From: Taeniopygia guttata
Taxonomy: Eukaryota; Chordata; Aves; Passeriformes; Estrildidae
Length of the DNA stretch: 64,000 nt
Assembly: GCF_048771995.1 (NCBI RefSeq)
Contig: NC_133043.1
Coordinates: 6,565,001 to 6,629,000 of the forward strand
Direction of reading: 5' to 3'
Positions within the stretch are counted from its first letter, which is position 1. The number at the start of each line of letters is the position of its first letter. Below, one piece after another: positions 25,756-37,500 of this stretch. Position numbers and translations under genes: made by a program. The notes beneath the pieces were generated by a model, which was not told the origin of the DNA, did not search any database, and saw only the letters and a program-made list of their open reading frames with translations.

Positions 25756-28700
25756 AAGTCTCAGTCCTGGCTCCTATAAAACTTCAGAAGCTCCAGAGAA
25801 GCAGCACTTGACTCTAAAATAAGCATTTGCTGACTTACCACAGTGACTCACTGTTTTCATCATTCAAATGGTCACAAACATGTTATGTTTCACAGATGCT
25901 CTCTGGATTCCTGCAAGCACCACTCTGCCCTTTTTCTTTGGCACTTGAAGGTTTCTTGCAGCAAACCACAGTTCCACGTGCTCAGGAGGGACCAGCTGAA
26001 GCCATCAGTGGTAACAGACCCATGGTAACTGTGGGAGCAAGAACAATATTGTCCCTCCTCCACCGTGAGGTTTGTGCACTTAGCTGTCTGCACTGGAACC
26101 TTAATTAAGTCAGGTACAGCTGCAGGAGTAAAAGCAATGCATCAGCAACTCCCCTTTGCCGCCAAACAATTTCCCAGCACGGAGCAACAAGTGTGGGAGG
26201 CAAGAGGAAAAAAAAACAAAACAAAACAATTATTTTTAGTAATGATTTTTTTAGGTGATAGGACCCCAACTGCCCAAAACAGGAGAGTGATCAGCACCAC
26301 CATCTCCAGCAGGGAGGGAGGCTGGGTCTCTCCAATATGCAGGAGATGCCAAAACCAGGAGGTAAATTTCTTTGACCAATGTTGGGAGCAAATAGAATTA
26401 GGTGACTGTAATAGGCACTTTTGGACCTAAATTGCACAAAACTATGAAAATGCTCAGGTTTTCACTTAAATATGTGCTGGAACGCTTTTCTCAATAGTTC
26501 TAACTTCGACAGATACAGGGCTAACACTATTTAAACATCTTTTAGAAATGAGTTATAACTAATTTTAGTTCTCTAGCTGTACAGCCTAATGAACGAGTTT
26601 TGTCCCAAATACATCCACATCGTCATCTGTTCTGTGTATTAATTCTCAAAAGGAGCTTCAGTAGAGGATTTCTTATCTATGCATTCATCAGTTCAAACTC
26701 CCTAGTGAGGTTATTTCTGAAGTTTTTAATAAAAAGAGACTTTTGATTCTTGGGGTCATGTTGCAAATTATATCTTCACTAATCTAGCAGAGGTCAAAAA
26801 ACAATCTGGAGCCAAAGAACATCTCTTACTCCTTAGCACACGTGTGTCTCAAGGCTTTTAAAAATACACAGTCCTGCTGTTATAAATAGAGCATTCTTCT
26901 CAGAGGTCAAAAGCTTTAAACTTCCAGGAAAACAATATTTTCTTTCTCTTTGTAATGATTACCTGTTTTTTCTCCCCAGAATAAGGGTGCACTAAACTGG
27001 GCCAGGAGTTGCTCTCGGGGGCATAATTTCATCCCATCTATTTTTACACCGTCAGAGAGTTAACATGAACATCAGTGTCATTTCCTTTGTCTGACACTCC
27101 AGCAATGCAGCACTGAGAACAGCAACCAGACACTAACACAAGAAGAGAATAAGAGCATAAAAAAGTCAAGAGTGAAGAGGAACAGTTTTCCACTAAACCC
27201 TCTTCAAGGGCTCGAGCGTGGGAAGGTACCATGGTAGAGTAAATCCCATGCTTGAGGCTGTGATCAGTTCTCTTACATTAAAAAGATGCTTGAACATGTA
27301 GAAAACTGCTCAGGGGAGTTTGAAGACGTAAAATCTGCTGAGTAACTGCACAAAAACAACAAACTATGTGAAAAGAAATCCAAGATGTCAGCTGGTGGAT
27401 GAGACTAAGGGATTCTCTGAAAAGGGGTTTTTCCACACAATGGGAATTCATTGCTTTCTTGGTTCTCCAAGTGCAAGAGCCCCTCTTCCTTCTCCAAGAC
27501 TTGTCCATTCCCTCGGAGATGGATGAAAAGAGCAACCTCAGTCAGCTCTGTAATTGGCCTTACTCAGGAGTGATCTCATACAGCAGCTCACGTCTCTACA
27601 TGCAGGACCTCTCCTTGCTGGTGAGGTGGAACTTTGCATGGAGACAGCTCTGGAGAACACAGCCCCAGGTTCTGCCTGGAGGGCTGCAGAATGAACAGGA
27701 CGATGCATTGGCGTGGTGCACAAATCCAGGTTTTATAAAGAAAATTTTGTTCTTCCAGGGATCAGATCTGCAAACAGCACCTGCACTGTCCAGAGATTGT
27801 TTTAGCTTCTACTCTTGAGCTGGTTTGTTTTCGAAACAGTTCATGGAGTTCTGTCATGAGGCTTGGTTGTAGTCTCTGAATTTGACCTAAAATAAGGGAA
27901 TCCACATCAGGTAAGAGGTGCTATCTCCTTTTCTGTTGCTACCACTTCTCTCTCAGGCTAGTCTTGGCATGACTGATGAGGGCGGTGGGATCTCTGAAAT
28001 AAGAACATCATGTGCACTCTTCCCAACGAGCAGCATGAGGACACCACAGGTTCACTGAGGGACACCGTACCATGCTGATCCTTTAGTTTACTTGAGGCTT
28101 AAAAATGTCTCCTTTGGAGCAGCCTGGGAAGGCTGAGCTGTTTTTAGGACCTCAGCTCTTGAGGAGCTGCTCAACAATGTGATAATGTACAAGCTTTCTT
28201 CAACCTTTTCTGTTCCTGTACTGACGCCAGGAGATTAAAAGGGTGTTGAGTGGTGCTGAGCCTCTGGAGGGGTCATTAACATCACGTGCAGTACTGGGGT
28301 GGTTTTCACTGGCTCGAACCATCCCAGCCTGCTGGTGAGCAGGCAGGGGTCAGAGGAAGTTGCTGTGGTCATAGAAACACATCCTTTGGGGTCTATCCTT
28401 CGTCTCCTTTCTCCAAGGCACGTTACAGCTCTTGGCCAAGCCCAAAGCCATTTTTCCAACCTCCTGAGCAGCACTGCCCACCATCACGAGTGCTCTGGAA
28501 CTGCAGCAGCAGTGCACGGGCTGCATGTGGGGATCTCTCCTGGCAGAGCCCTTGGCAGCGTGTACCACGTGTGAATTTTACCAGTCCCAGGAGCAGAGCT
28601 CATTATTCATGCGCACACCACGTCCTTTCACATGCTCAGACAACTTCCCCCAAAAGCAGTGTCGGCTTTACGCAACCTCAGCAGCTCAGTTGTTTCACCA

Positions 28701-29084
28701 AAGTGAACACCCAAGGGCAGTGTGGATGTTACACCTTGAACCTTAGGGAAGTGCCAAAGTCAGGTGCTTTTCCCAACCCTCCTCCTGCACCATTTCTCCC
28801 CTGGCCAACCCCTCCAGTGAAAGACTGGCCAAGGGAATGGCTCCCAGGCTTAGAGCATCCATCCCAGCACTGCTTTTGCCAAGGGTCACCTCGGTGAAGT
28901 CTTTCCCAGCTCCACTCTTGCACTGGCACAACAGCCATGGCAGCTGTGGCACCCCAGTGCCACCAGGCATGGCAGAGGGAAGGGGTGGCACCTGCCTCTT
29001 GAGAACTTCAGGAGGCAAAAGCTGTGAGCAGCCACTACATACAGGTGTAGGGTGGGGAGAAAAACAAGACAGAGCTCCAAAGGG
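25756..29084. other. intergenic, nothing recognised
   Basis: No supportable exon. A 203-codon plus-strand frame (28286-28897) is proline/serine-rich without family resemblance and is treated as chance. Confidence 0.55.
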
Positions 29085-29216
29085 CCTGCCAGAGCAAAGC
29101 CAGACCTTCTGCCAGAGCAAAGCCAGACCTTCTGCCAGAGCAAAGCCAGACCTTCTGCCAAAGAAAAGCCAGACCTTCTGCCAAAGAAAAGCCAGACCTT
29201 CTGCCAGAATATCCTC
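29085..29216. repeat. minisatellite, 23 bp unit, ~5.5 copies
   Basis: Exact 23-base spacing of CAGACCTTCTGCCA at 29101, 29124, 29147, 29170 and 29193. The first copies carry GAGCAAAGC and the last ones AAGAAAAGC, so two subtypes expanded in turn. It ends about 60 bases before a CR1 fragment. Confidence 0.95.
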
Positions 29217-29277
29217 ACAAGCAACTCGGCACATCCCAGAGGACAAGTTTCAGTCTAAGGGCAGGGTGAATTCTGCC

Positions 29278-29785
29278 CCACTCAGGTGAGACCCCACCTG
29301 CAAAACTGCCCCAGCCCTGGGCCCCAGCACAGGAAGGATCTGGAGCTGCTGGAGAGAGCCCAGAGAGGCACCAGGATGAGCAGAGGGATGGAGCAGCTCT
29401 GCTGGGAGAGCTGGGATTGTTCACCTGGAGAAGGGAAGGCTTTGAGATGACCAAATTGCAACTTTCCAATACCTGAAGGAAGCCTGCAGGAAAGATGGAG
29501 AGAGACTCTACAAGGGCCTGGAGGGACAGGACAAGGGAATGGCTTCAAACTGACACAGAGTAGGTTTAGGTAGGATATCAGGAAAAAATTATTTCATTTG
29601 AGGGTGGGGAGGGTGCCCAGAGAAGCTGTGGCTGCCCCTGGATCCCTGGAAGTGCCCAAGGCCAAGCTGGACAGGGCTTGGAGCAACCTGGGACAGTGGA
29701 AAATGTCCCTACCCATGGCAGAGGGTGGAACAAAGTCATCTTTAAGGTCCCTTCCAACCCAAGCCCTTCTGGGATTCTGTGACAA
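29278..29785 (+). mobile_element. CR1 LINE 3' fragment
   Basis: A 5'-truncated CR1 non-LTR retrotransposon. It carries the familiar CR1 3'-end phrases GGTGAGACCCCACCTG, CTGGGCCCCAGCACA, GAGAGCCCAGAGAGGC, CACCTGGAGAAGGGAAGGC, GGTCCCTTCCAACCC and the terminal GGGATTCTGTGA. It is about 508 bases long and includes the degenerate C-terminal part of the reverse-transcriptase ORF and the 3' UTR. It directly follows a 23-base minisatellite. Confidence 0.9.
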
Positions 29786-32700
29786 TGGTGTCCATCCCCT
29801 ACCACCCACAAACAGCCTTGACTCTTTCCAAATCTTATTTGTCTCCTCTGCTCAGCACTGACAGCACCCATGTCAGCACCACGGCATCCACATCCACACC
29901 ATGCGTGGTACTGAGACATGGGGTCAGACAAAATTTAGTAGTTAGTCCCTCCTTGAGACTTACATATCTATAGCATTTTCTCCACCAAAAGGCTGCCAAA
30001 ACCAGTCTCCCCCTGGCATTATATCCCTTTCAGTATCCTGACCTTTCTGCGTGAGTAAAAAATAAAAATTAAAAGTCCACCTTTCCCCCGCTTCCCAAGC
30101 AGCAAGTCCAACAGGAGATCAAAGCACACGGTCATTTAGCCCATTGAATAATAAAAGTCAATGAGAACAGTGTGCTGCTGACAGGGGAGTTGTGCCATGC
30201 CACAGTGGGGAGGAAGGCTCAGGCAAGACAAGAGTTATTCCCTGGAGCTGAAGAGACCAAACAGAGCAGGGACAGAGGGAGTTCTTGTTTAAGAAAGTTC
30301 TAATTTTTAAAGAGGACCATGGATTAAACCACAAAACCAGCAGTATAAATATTTATGGGGCCAAACTCAGCAATCCCATACCCCATGAAATTTTCCACTG
30401 GCTTTAATAGGTGCTTTGCCTTCTTTTTGGTAGGACCCCCTTATCACCATGCCATTCCACACTGTGGGGTGTGGTTGTCTCCTCCACTGTGTGGACACTG
30501 GGCCTTGCATCTGGAGCAGCTTCAATTTTTTATGCACATCAATTCTCTTTTTTAAGCTTCCCTCAGGCACGGCTTGTGTAGGTGGGAGAAGACTTTTGGA
30601 ATCTCCAGATGGAGAGCAAGAGGAAGACAGAGTGCACTGTAGAAGGTGGCAGGTCCAAGTTTATGGTCCTTCTCCTGTTTACTTAGAAAAATTCTTGGTT
30701 TGTTCCCAACTGGAAACAATTGGCCATCACCCAAAATGCAATGAAAAGAGAATAGCTGCATAAACCCAAACCCTACCACCATCAAAAGAAAAAGAAATAT
30801 CAAATTGCAGGACAGAGTCAAAAATAACTTCCCACTTGGGCAAGAGGACAGCTCAGTCCTCACCTCCAGCAGAGGAACCCTCTCAGCCACGCATGCTCGT
30901 TCCACATGAACTTCTCATCTGGAAGAGGAGGAAAGGGGAAAAAAAAAAGGAAAAACAGAGCTCCACAGCTGCCAGCTAAGGGCTAATGGGTTAACGATCC
31001 ACCTTTAATATTCTACATGGAAAAAAAAGCAAAGTTTTCCTTGGCCTGCCACACATCCCAGGAGATTCACTGCTGCTTTTCCTTCCTCCCCCAGCCTCCG
31101 CTGCCATCGCGCCAAGAGCCGGTGAATGGAGCGAGCAGAAATGCTGCAAAGACAGCCCCTGGCCAAAGGACAGTAATTTCATCAAGTGCTCCTCAGCACA
31201 CATTCCTCAGGCTGCAGAAACAGCTGGGGCTTTCCGAGGCCACTCTGGGAGTGCTCTGGCTGAGGCTGGTGTGAGGGTTCAGCGCTGCCCCAAAGGTGAC
31301 CTGGTGGGCTGAAGCACCCCAGAGAGCCAACACAGCCCTGCCCGTGTGCTGCAAGAGGAGCCCAGCCCCACTTCCCTTCTTCTGAGAGAAGGGTGGAAGC
31401 AGAAACACCCAAACTAAACAAACTCCACGTCTGGGTCTGACATTACGAGTTGGACAAAGCTGTTCCTGTTCCTGCCTCACAGGAGGAGAAGATCCTCAAC
31501 ACAGCCAGCAGACACACAATGATCAGGGTTAGGTTCTGGATTCAGCAGAGGAAGCAACCAGACCAAAGATGAGCCAGCCAGATTTAAGCCAACCCTTTTT
31601 ATATCAAGCTAACATCCTTTTTTTGTTGTTGTTGTGCTTTATTTCAGCACTTTTGCACATCTCTGCACTTTGTTGGCTTTGGCAGGTACATGAAGCCATA
31701 ATGCTGCAGAGAAGCTGATCTCTTCATGCTCCATTCCAGCAAAACCAAGGAACAGTGGAAACCTCATACGAGTTTGCTTCTAATTTTGTGAAGTTTCCAG
31801 ATCTCAGGCTGGACCAAGAGTTTCTAATGAGTTTGGATAAACTCTGGATAATCCTCTGAACTCTCAAATATCTCAGGAAAACAGAATCAAATATACTATC
31901 TGGGACTTGGAAATGTGCTTCGGAGTTCAGTGCTCCTGGATCAGCACAAGTATTAGAGATACAATAACCATTGCACACCCACAACTTTTACTGAAATTTG
32001 GAAAAAAAAAATATGGAGAAAGAAAAAAACCCCACACACATTGTTACTAAACTTATGGGAAAGAAAGACATCCCCAATTCTCTCATTATATACCAGCCTA
32101 AACCTGCAAGGGAGTTCACCAAGGCACACCAGAAAAGTCAAAACAGATTTATCTATCAGGTTTAAAGAAGGGAAAGGAAGAATGACAGCTCCTTTCTTAA
32201 AAGGGAAAGAAAAGAAACATTAACTCCTGGTGTTAAAATGCTGTAAAACTGGCTTTTGACTCAGCACAGCATAATGCTGCTTGTAAATGGGGTAATTGGT
32301 TTGTGTGAGGTCATGAAATGAAGCATGTCTGTTCCTGCCCATCCCCTGAAGCACAGTCAGCTGCAGGAGAGCACAATACTTGCACAGCACAGGTGAGGCT
32401 GAAAAGACTCAGGTATCACGCAACCATTAATCAGGGATAGAATATACAAGTAAAATTAAGTGTGTGAAGAGCTAAATACCCGAGAGTTTGAAACTCCCTT
32501 AGGCCAGGAGGTGACACTGATCCCATCCCTCTCCAGCAGCGCAGGGATCACACAGTCCCCTTGTGCCTTCCACCTTCCTGGGACCCTTAACAGACCCAGG
32601 CTCCAGCAGAACTGAGCAATCCTGTTGGAAGTGAGACAAGCAGAGATGTTGGAGGGGTGGCAAAGCACCGAGAGTGAGACACACAGCGTGGTTCCACCAT

Positions 32701-34409
32701 CCAGACACCGGGAGAGCTGCTGGAATCCCTTCTCTTTATGTTTCCAGACATCTCCGTCAAGCAGGGGGTAATTAAACACTACAGCAATTGGGTGATAGAA
32801 TGATTTATTTTAAAGCAGCCTGGGGCTTTGGGAAGCACATGGAGACACAAAGGTTTCTCCAAAGAGGAAAGAGAGCAGAGCACTCCGTGAAACCCCAACT
32901 GAGGGCAGAGGTACAGGAAGGAGGAGTGAGCAACAGGCCTGCATGGAAAAGTGATGCAGCTCCATATCTCAGGCTCTTTAATCTTTGCAGGGTTTGTTTA
33001 TGAGTTCAGAGAGAAGAAGGGAGTGCAGCCAAAAAATGTGAAAAGAAAATAAAATTACGTATTTGAATAAGAAATGTCCCACTCGGAAAGCGAAGTCCAC
33101 CAGAGGGAGGAGGAATCACAGAGACCACGACCACAGATCAGTGGAAAAAAATGAAAGAGCTAAAGCAAGATGGAAGAACCTGCCTAGGACCACCATGGCA
33201 GGTCTGGGGTAAAGGTGAGAGAGGCTTTTCCAAGCTTCTGTCTATTTATCAGCTGCACTTTGCCAAAAATTGCTGTCCCCTGGTTTTAAGAGAGTAGAGA
33301 GCAAGGGGAAATATGGAAGTGCTTGGTCATAAGACAAGCATAAGAACTCATTCCAAAAGGGACAAACAACAGGGACAGAGGCTGCAGGGGTGCCTGCAAG
33401 GGTGACAGAAGAGGGATGTTGAAAAAGACATTTCTACCTCCACAGTGTTGAAAAGCAAAGGTCCAAAAACATGACTTACATGGGACCATTTGGCTTCAGG
33501 ATCTATCCAGTCCCTGGAGTTCTTTTTTGGTCTTGCTTGTCCTGAACCCCTTCCCAGTAAAATCATGGAAGAAGGAAAGAGGGAGAGCAGCCTGACCATT
33601 TGAAATACACAGAGCACCAAAGGCATCCTGTCCTGCCATAAAGGTCAGGAGAGCAGATCCTTGAAGCCAAGGACCATGGGAATTCAGCTTTACATCCAGT
33701 CCTGCTTCAGTCCGTTTATTTTACATGTTTATTTAACATCTACATGAATCAAGGCAATATTATTTCATTAAAAAAAAAGAAAACTTGGCTTCACTTACTC
33801 AAACATTTGGACAAGGAAGGAAGAAAGCCCAGCTCAGGATTTGGCTGGGTGGAAGAATAGGAATATTCAGTTACTACCCTGTTGTCAGTGGTTCAAAACC
33901 AGCCTGATTGGAGGAACTGAAGTCATTTTTATCTGGCAGTTGTTGGAGGAACCTCCCTAAAAGAAGTCACGGCCTCAGCTCAGATCCAAGCAGATAAGAG
34001 TCCTGCAAGGGCAGGGAGCAGGACAATGACTTAATTTTTCCTGGAGAACAAGAGAAACTATGGATTTTCTGTAGGTTTGAGTGTCCCAGTGAGAAGGTGT
34101 TCACACTGCTCTTCTGGACTAAAAGAAAAGTCAGATTTTCACTGAACATATCCAGACCCACCACCCTCTCACCTTCCTGCCATCTCCCAAAACACGTCAG
34201 TGCCCACAAAAACAAACACCCAGAGCACAGGCTGGTCAGGGAAACACTGCTAAAAGGTGGAGAATAATACCAGCAGCACCAGGTCATAAACTACAGCTGC
34301 CAAGGCATCAAAACAAGCAAGGGTTGTTATTGCCCCCACTCCCCTCCTCTCCTGAGAATAACATTACACACCAAGGCAGCTGCAGAAGCCATGTTTTTCT
34401 AGGCAACCC
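29786..34409. other. intergenic, nothing recognised
   Basis: Unique-looking sequence between a young-type CR1 and an ancient CR1 relic. A CpG-containing stretch near 31.08-31.20 kb stands out slightly. Confidence 0.5.
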
Positions 34410-34583
34410 CCAAAGCTGCTACCATGTCTTCCCTTTAAATCAAGGCTGGATGGGTTTTTGGAAGACGTGCTTTTGTCAAATGCAAGTTATTGGGTTCAAT
34501 AAGGGTTGAAATGCTCTGGCCTGTGCTGTACAGGAGGTCACAGCCTGGATGATTTAAAGTCTCTTTTGGTTCCAAAATCTATG
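34410..34583 (+). mobile_element. ancient CR1-type LINE 3' end
   Basis: Phrases such as GGCTGGATGGGTTTTTGG, AAGTTATTGGGTTCAAT, CTGGCCTGTGCTGTACAGG, AGGTCACAGCCTGGATGATT and the terminal CCAAAATCTATGG match the old CR1 3' end known from turtles, crocodilians and as relics in birds. This differs from the ATTCTATGA-type CR1 ends elsewhere in the window. The copy is well diverged, which fits great age. Confidence 0.75.
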
Positions 34584-37500
34584 GAAAGAGCTACGAAGCC
34601 TCTTGCACTAGAAATAAAAGAATAACAGCAGCAAATAATAAAATTGTCAAATACAGACAGCCCTCACCCACAGAATAGCCATGAGCAAAATGAAGCCTCT
34701 TTGGTTCTGTTCATTAATCACGAGGATTCAAATTCATTACTCAGGTTTTTTATCCCACTTTTGGAATGAAACAGGATTTATGGAGTCACACTGCACACTC
34801 ACTGTCCTATCCAGTGTTTGGGGCTGTCAGCCACGTCCAACAAGCCAGGCAGGTCTGGGATATTAACTTACTTCACTTTTGGCAAAAGAAAGTTAGTGGG
34901 TAGAAGGAAAAAGAGCTCGATTGATATCCCCTGTGAAAGAAGGGCAGTAGCATAAAAATCAATCCTTTGCACACCAGGAAAAACCTCTTGGAGCAGGGGA
35001 AGGGGTGAGGCCCCCCACCTAAAAACAACCTCTGGTCAGGATTGTCCTACCCTGAGGAACCTACTCCAGCAGCATTTGTTATTGGGCTGGATTTTCCGAC
35101 TTCTAAGCACAGCAGAGCTCATGCTGCAGCTTTAATACAATTAATAAAACTTGAACGAGCCACTGGACACCAATCAACAGTAAGCTGAGCTCTAGGAGTT
35201 TCAGAACTCACAGAATTACTTTTATTTATGGTTAATAAGCCACAGCACGCGTGGCAGAGCTTCAAAGCAGTTCACAAGGCTCTCCATCACCCAGCCTGCA
35301 GTGTGGAGACCACTGGGAGCGTGGATGGGCTGGGGCCAGAGCCCCTGCAGCCCCTGTGCGCTCACTCCTAACGAGCAGCAGGGTTTATGCAAGGTTTTAT
35401 GGAGCCTCCACCACGACAGGACCTCATTTAACAGCTTATTCTCTCCATTTTCTTCTGGGGAGCAGAGCAGGGGGAGTAAAAACCGCCCCAGCAGCATTTA
35501 GAGCTTCCCATGTGCTGGTTATTGTTATAGCTTTACTCCCGTTGCTCGGGCACCCCGTGCAGAAGGCAGAATGTAAAGAATAAAGAATTCCTGCCATGAC
35601 CTCATCCTCTGCTTGGCAGGCACTGCTCTGGTGTCCTCGGGTGGAATTCAGCATGAATTGGCTTTTGCTCGTGTCCCCAGTGACATCAGCGTGGCTGTGG
35701 GGGCACTGGCTGCTCACAGAGGCCTGAGAAAGCCAAATTTATATCAAATATTACATAAATTTCACCCCCAACCCTGTGCCAAATTTATATCAAATATTAC
35801 ATAAATTTCACCCCCACCCCCATGCCAAATTTATGTCAAATATTGTATAAATTTCACCCCCATCCCCATGCCATTTAACACTAAGGTTTAAAATACCTTT
35901 TTATTTCATATAAAACCAGATATACCTTCGTTGTTTCGTCATTTTTAATCAGGGGTGATACCCCAGTGCATAAAGATTAATTCTACGTGCCTGAATTCAA
36001 CACTGCCTTGACTAGAAACCCCAATAAAATGGAAGGATCTCTCTGGCATAAATCCACAGTGAATTTTGGGAACCTGTACGAAGGCCTAGGGTTGGTTCTA
36101 ACACACAGATCACCCAGGATAAACAGGTGTCAGGGGGTGCAGGTTCACCCCAGGGCTGTCCTGTAGCCAGAACAGAAAAAAACAGCTCCTAAAAAATGAA
36201 ATATATTTTAAAATATTAACATTCATACCTAACCTAGGCCCCATGATTACTCTACTCCACAGTCAAAGCTAAATTTATTTTCTAGAGCATTGCTTTGCAT
36301 CCAACATTAATTCAAGAACTTCTGAAATCCCAATGGTTTGGTGCATTCATCCAAGCTGAGAAGAGTTAACAAATCTGTCTGTGACCATAGATACCTGTAA
36401 TTTTTGCTGGTTTTGGTTTCTCTGTCCACTCACTGGTAATGCCAGTGGGGTTACAGCTGAGCTGTTCCTCAGTGTGGGAACTTTTCCCCACACCAGCTCC
36501 TTGCTGCCTGTGTCACCTCCTCTCTCTGTCACAAGCCCCTCCAGGCACAAGTCCCTTACTGCTGGGCTTACATTTGTGCTCAGTGAAAAACAAACGTCAT
36601 GGGAAGAGTAAAACCTCTATTTTTCTCCCTACTTGGGAATTTTTGCTTCTTTAACCACTCCTCTATTATTTCACCAAATCACCCCTATCTCTTTACAAGT
36701 AAATATAAGCTGTCCCTTCGTGAGGGGGTGGCAGAGTGAGGACACTGTTTTCCCTCTGCAGTATCAGCTTTCAGCGTGACACACAGTTCACTGTGCAAGC
36801 AAACAGCCCTAATGAGGGTGGCTGTGCAGTTGCTGCTCCCTGTGTCAGCTCCTTAGCAGGGTCAGAGCCAAGGAAATGGGGAGCAGGACATGTCCCACAT
36901 CCCTGGTCCCACCAAGCTCCTGGCTGGGGGACAGAGCCTGTGCCAAACCTGCTGGGACTGCAGTGGAGCTGGGGTCACTGCACCCTCTGCTGTGTTTACA
37001 CCACATCAAAGGGTGAGAAATGATGCATCCGGAGTGGTGGAGTGCCAGGGACACAGAGAAAGCTGTTTTCCAACTTCACATGGTGTTTGGATGGGAGGAG
37101 AAGCCTGGGGCATTGCATGAAGAACCTCAGACTGGGCTCAGATGTCCCTACAATGGGGGATCAGCCTGTCCTAAGGAAGGTGTATGAGTAGCAGCCTAAA
37201 AATCTCCATCCACAGAGCTGGGCAATCAAACTCTGCAGTGGTTTGGAGCGCCACTGACCTCAGCCATGGCATCTGCATCCCACGAACCTGCTGGGCTCTG
37301 AAGGACTTTTCCAAAGCATCTCTTCCCTGCTTACCAGGGCCTGAACAGGTGCCTGCACAGGCTGCTGAGGCAGACCCCACTCCCAAAGGGTGAGCTGTAG
37401 GTTGCATGGCCCTGCCTCCAGGACCCCCCAGCCCCAGGGTCCTGGAAGGGGGCAGAGATGGCCATCACCCCCTTTTCCCTCTCAGCTGGAGGATCAGAGT

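Noticed and set aside
28286..28897. 203-codon plus-strand open frame
   Set aside because: Proline/serine-rich with no family resemblance, and overlapped by other frames on both strands.
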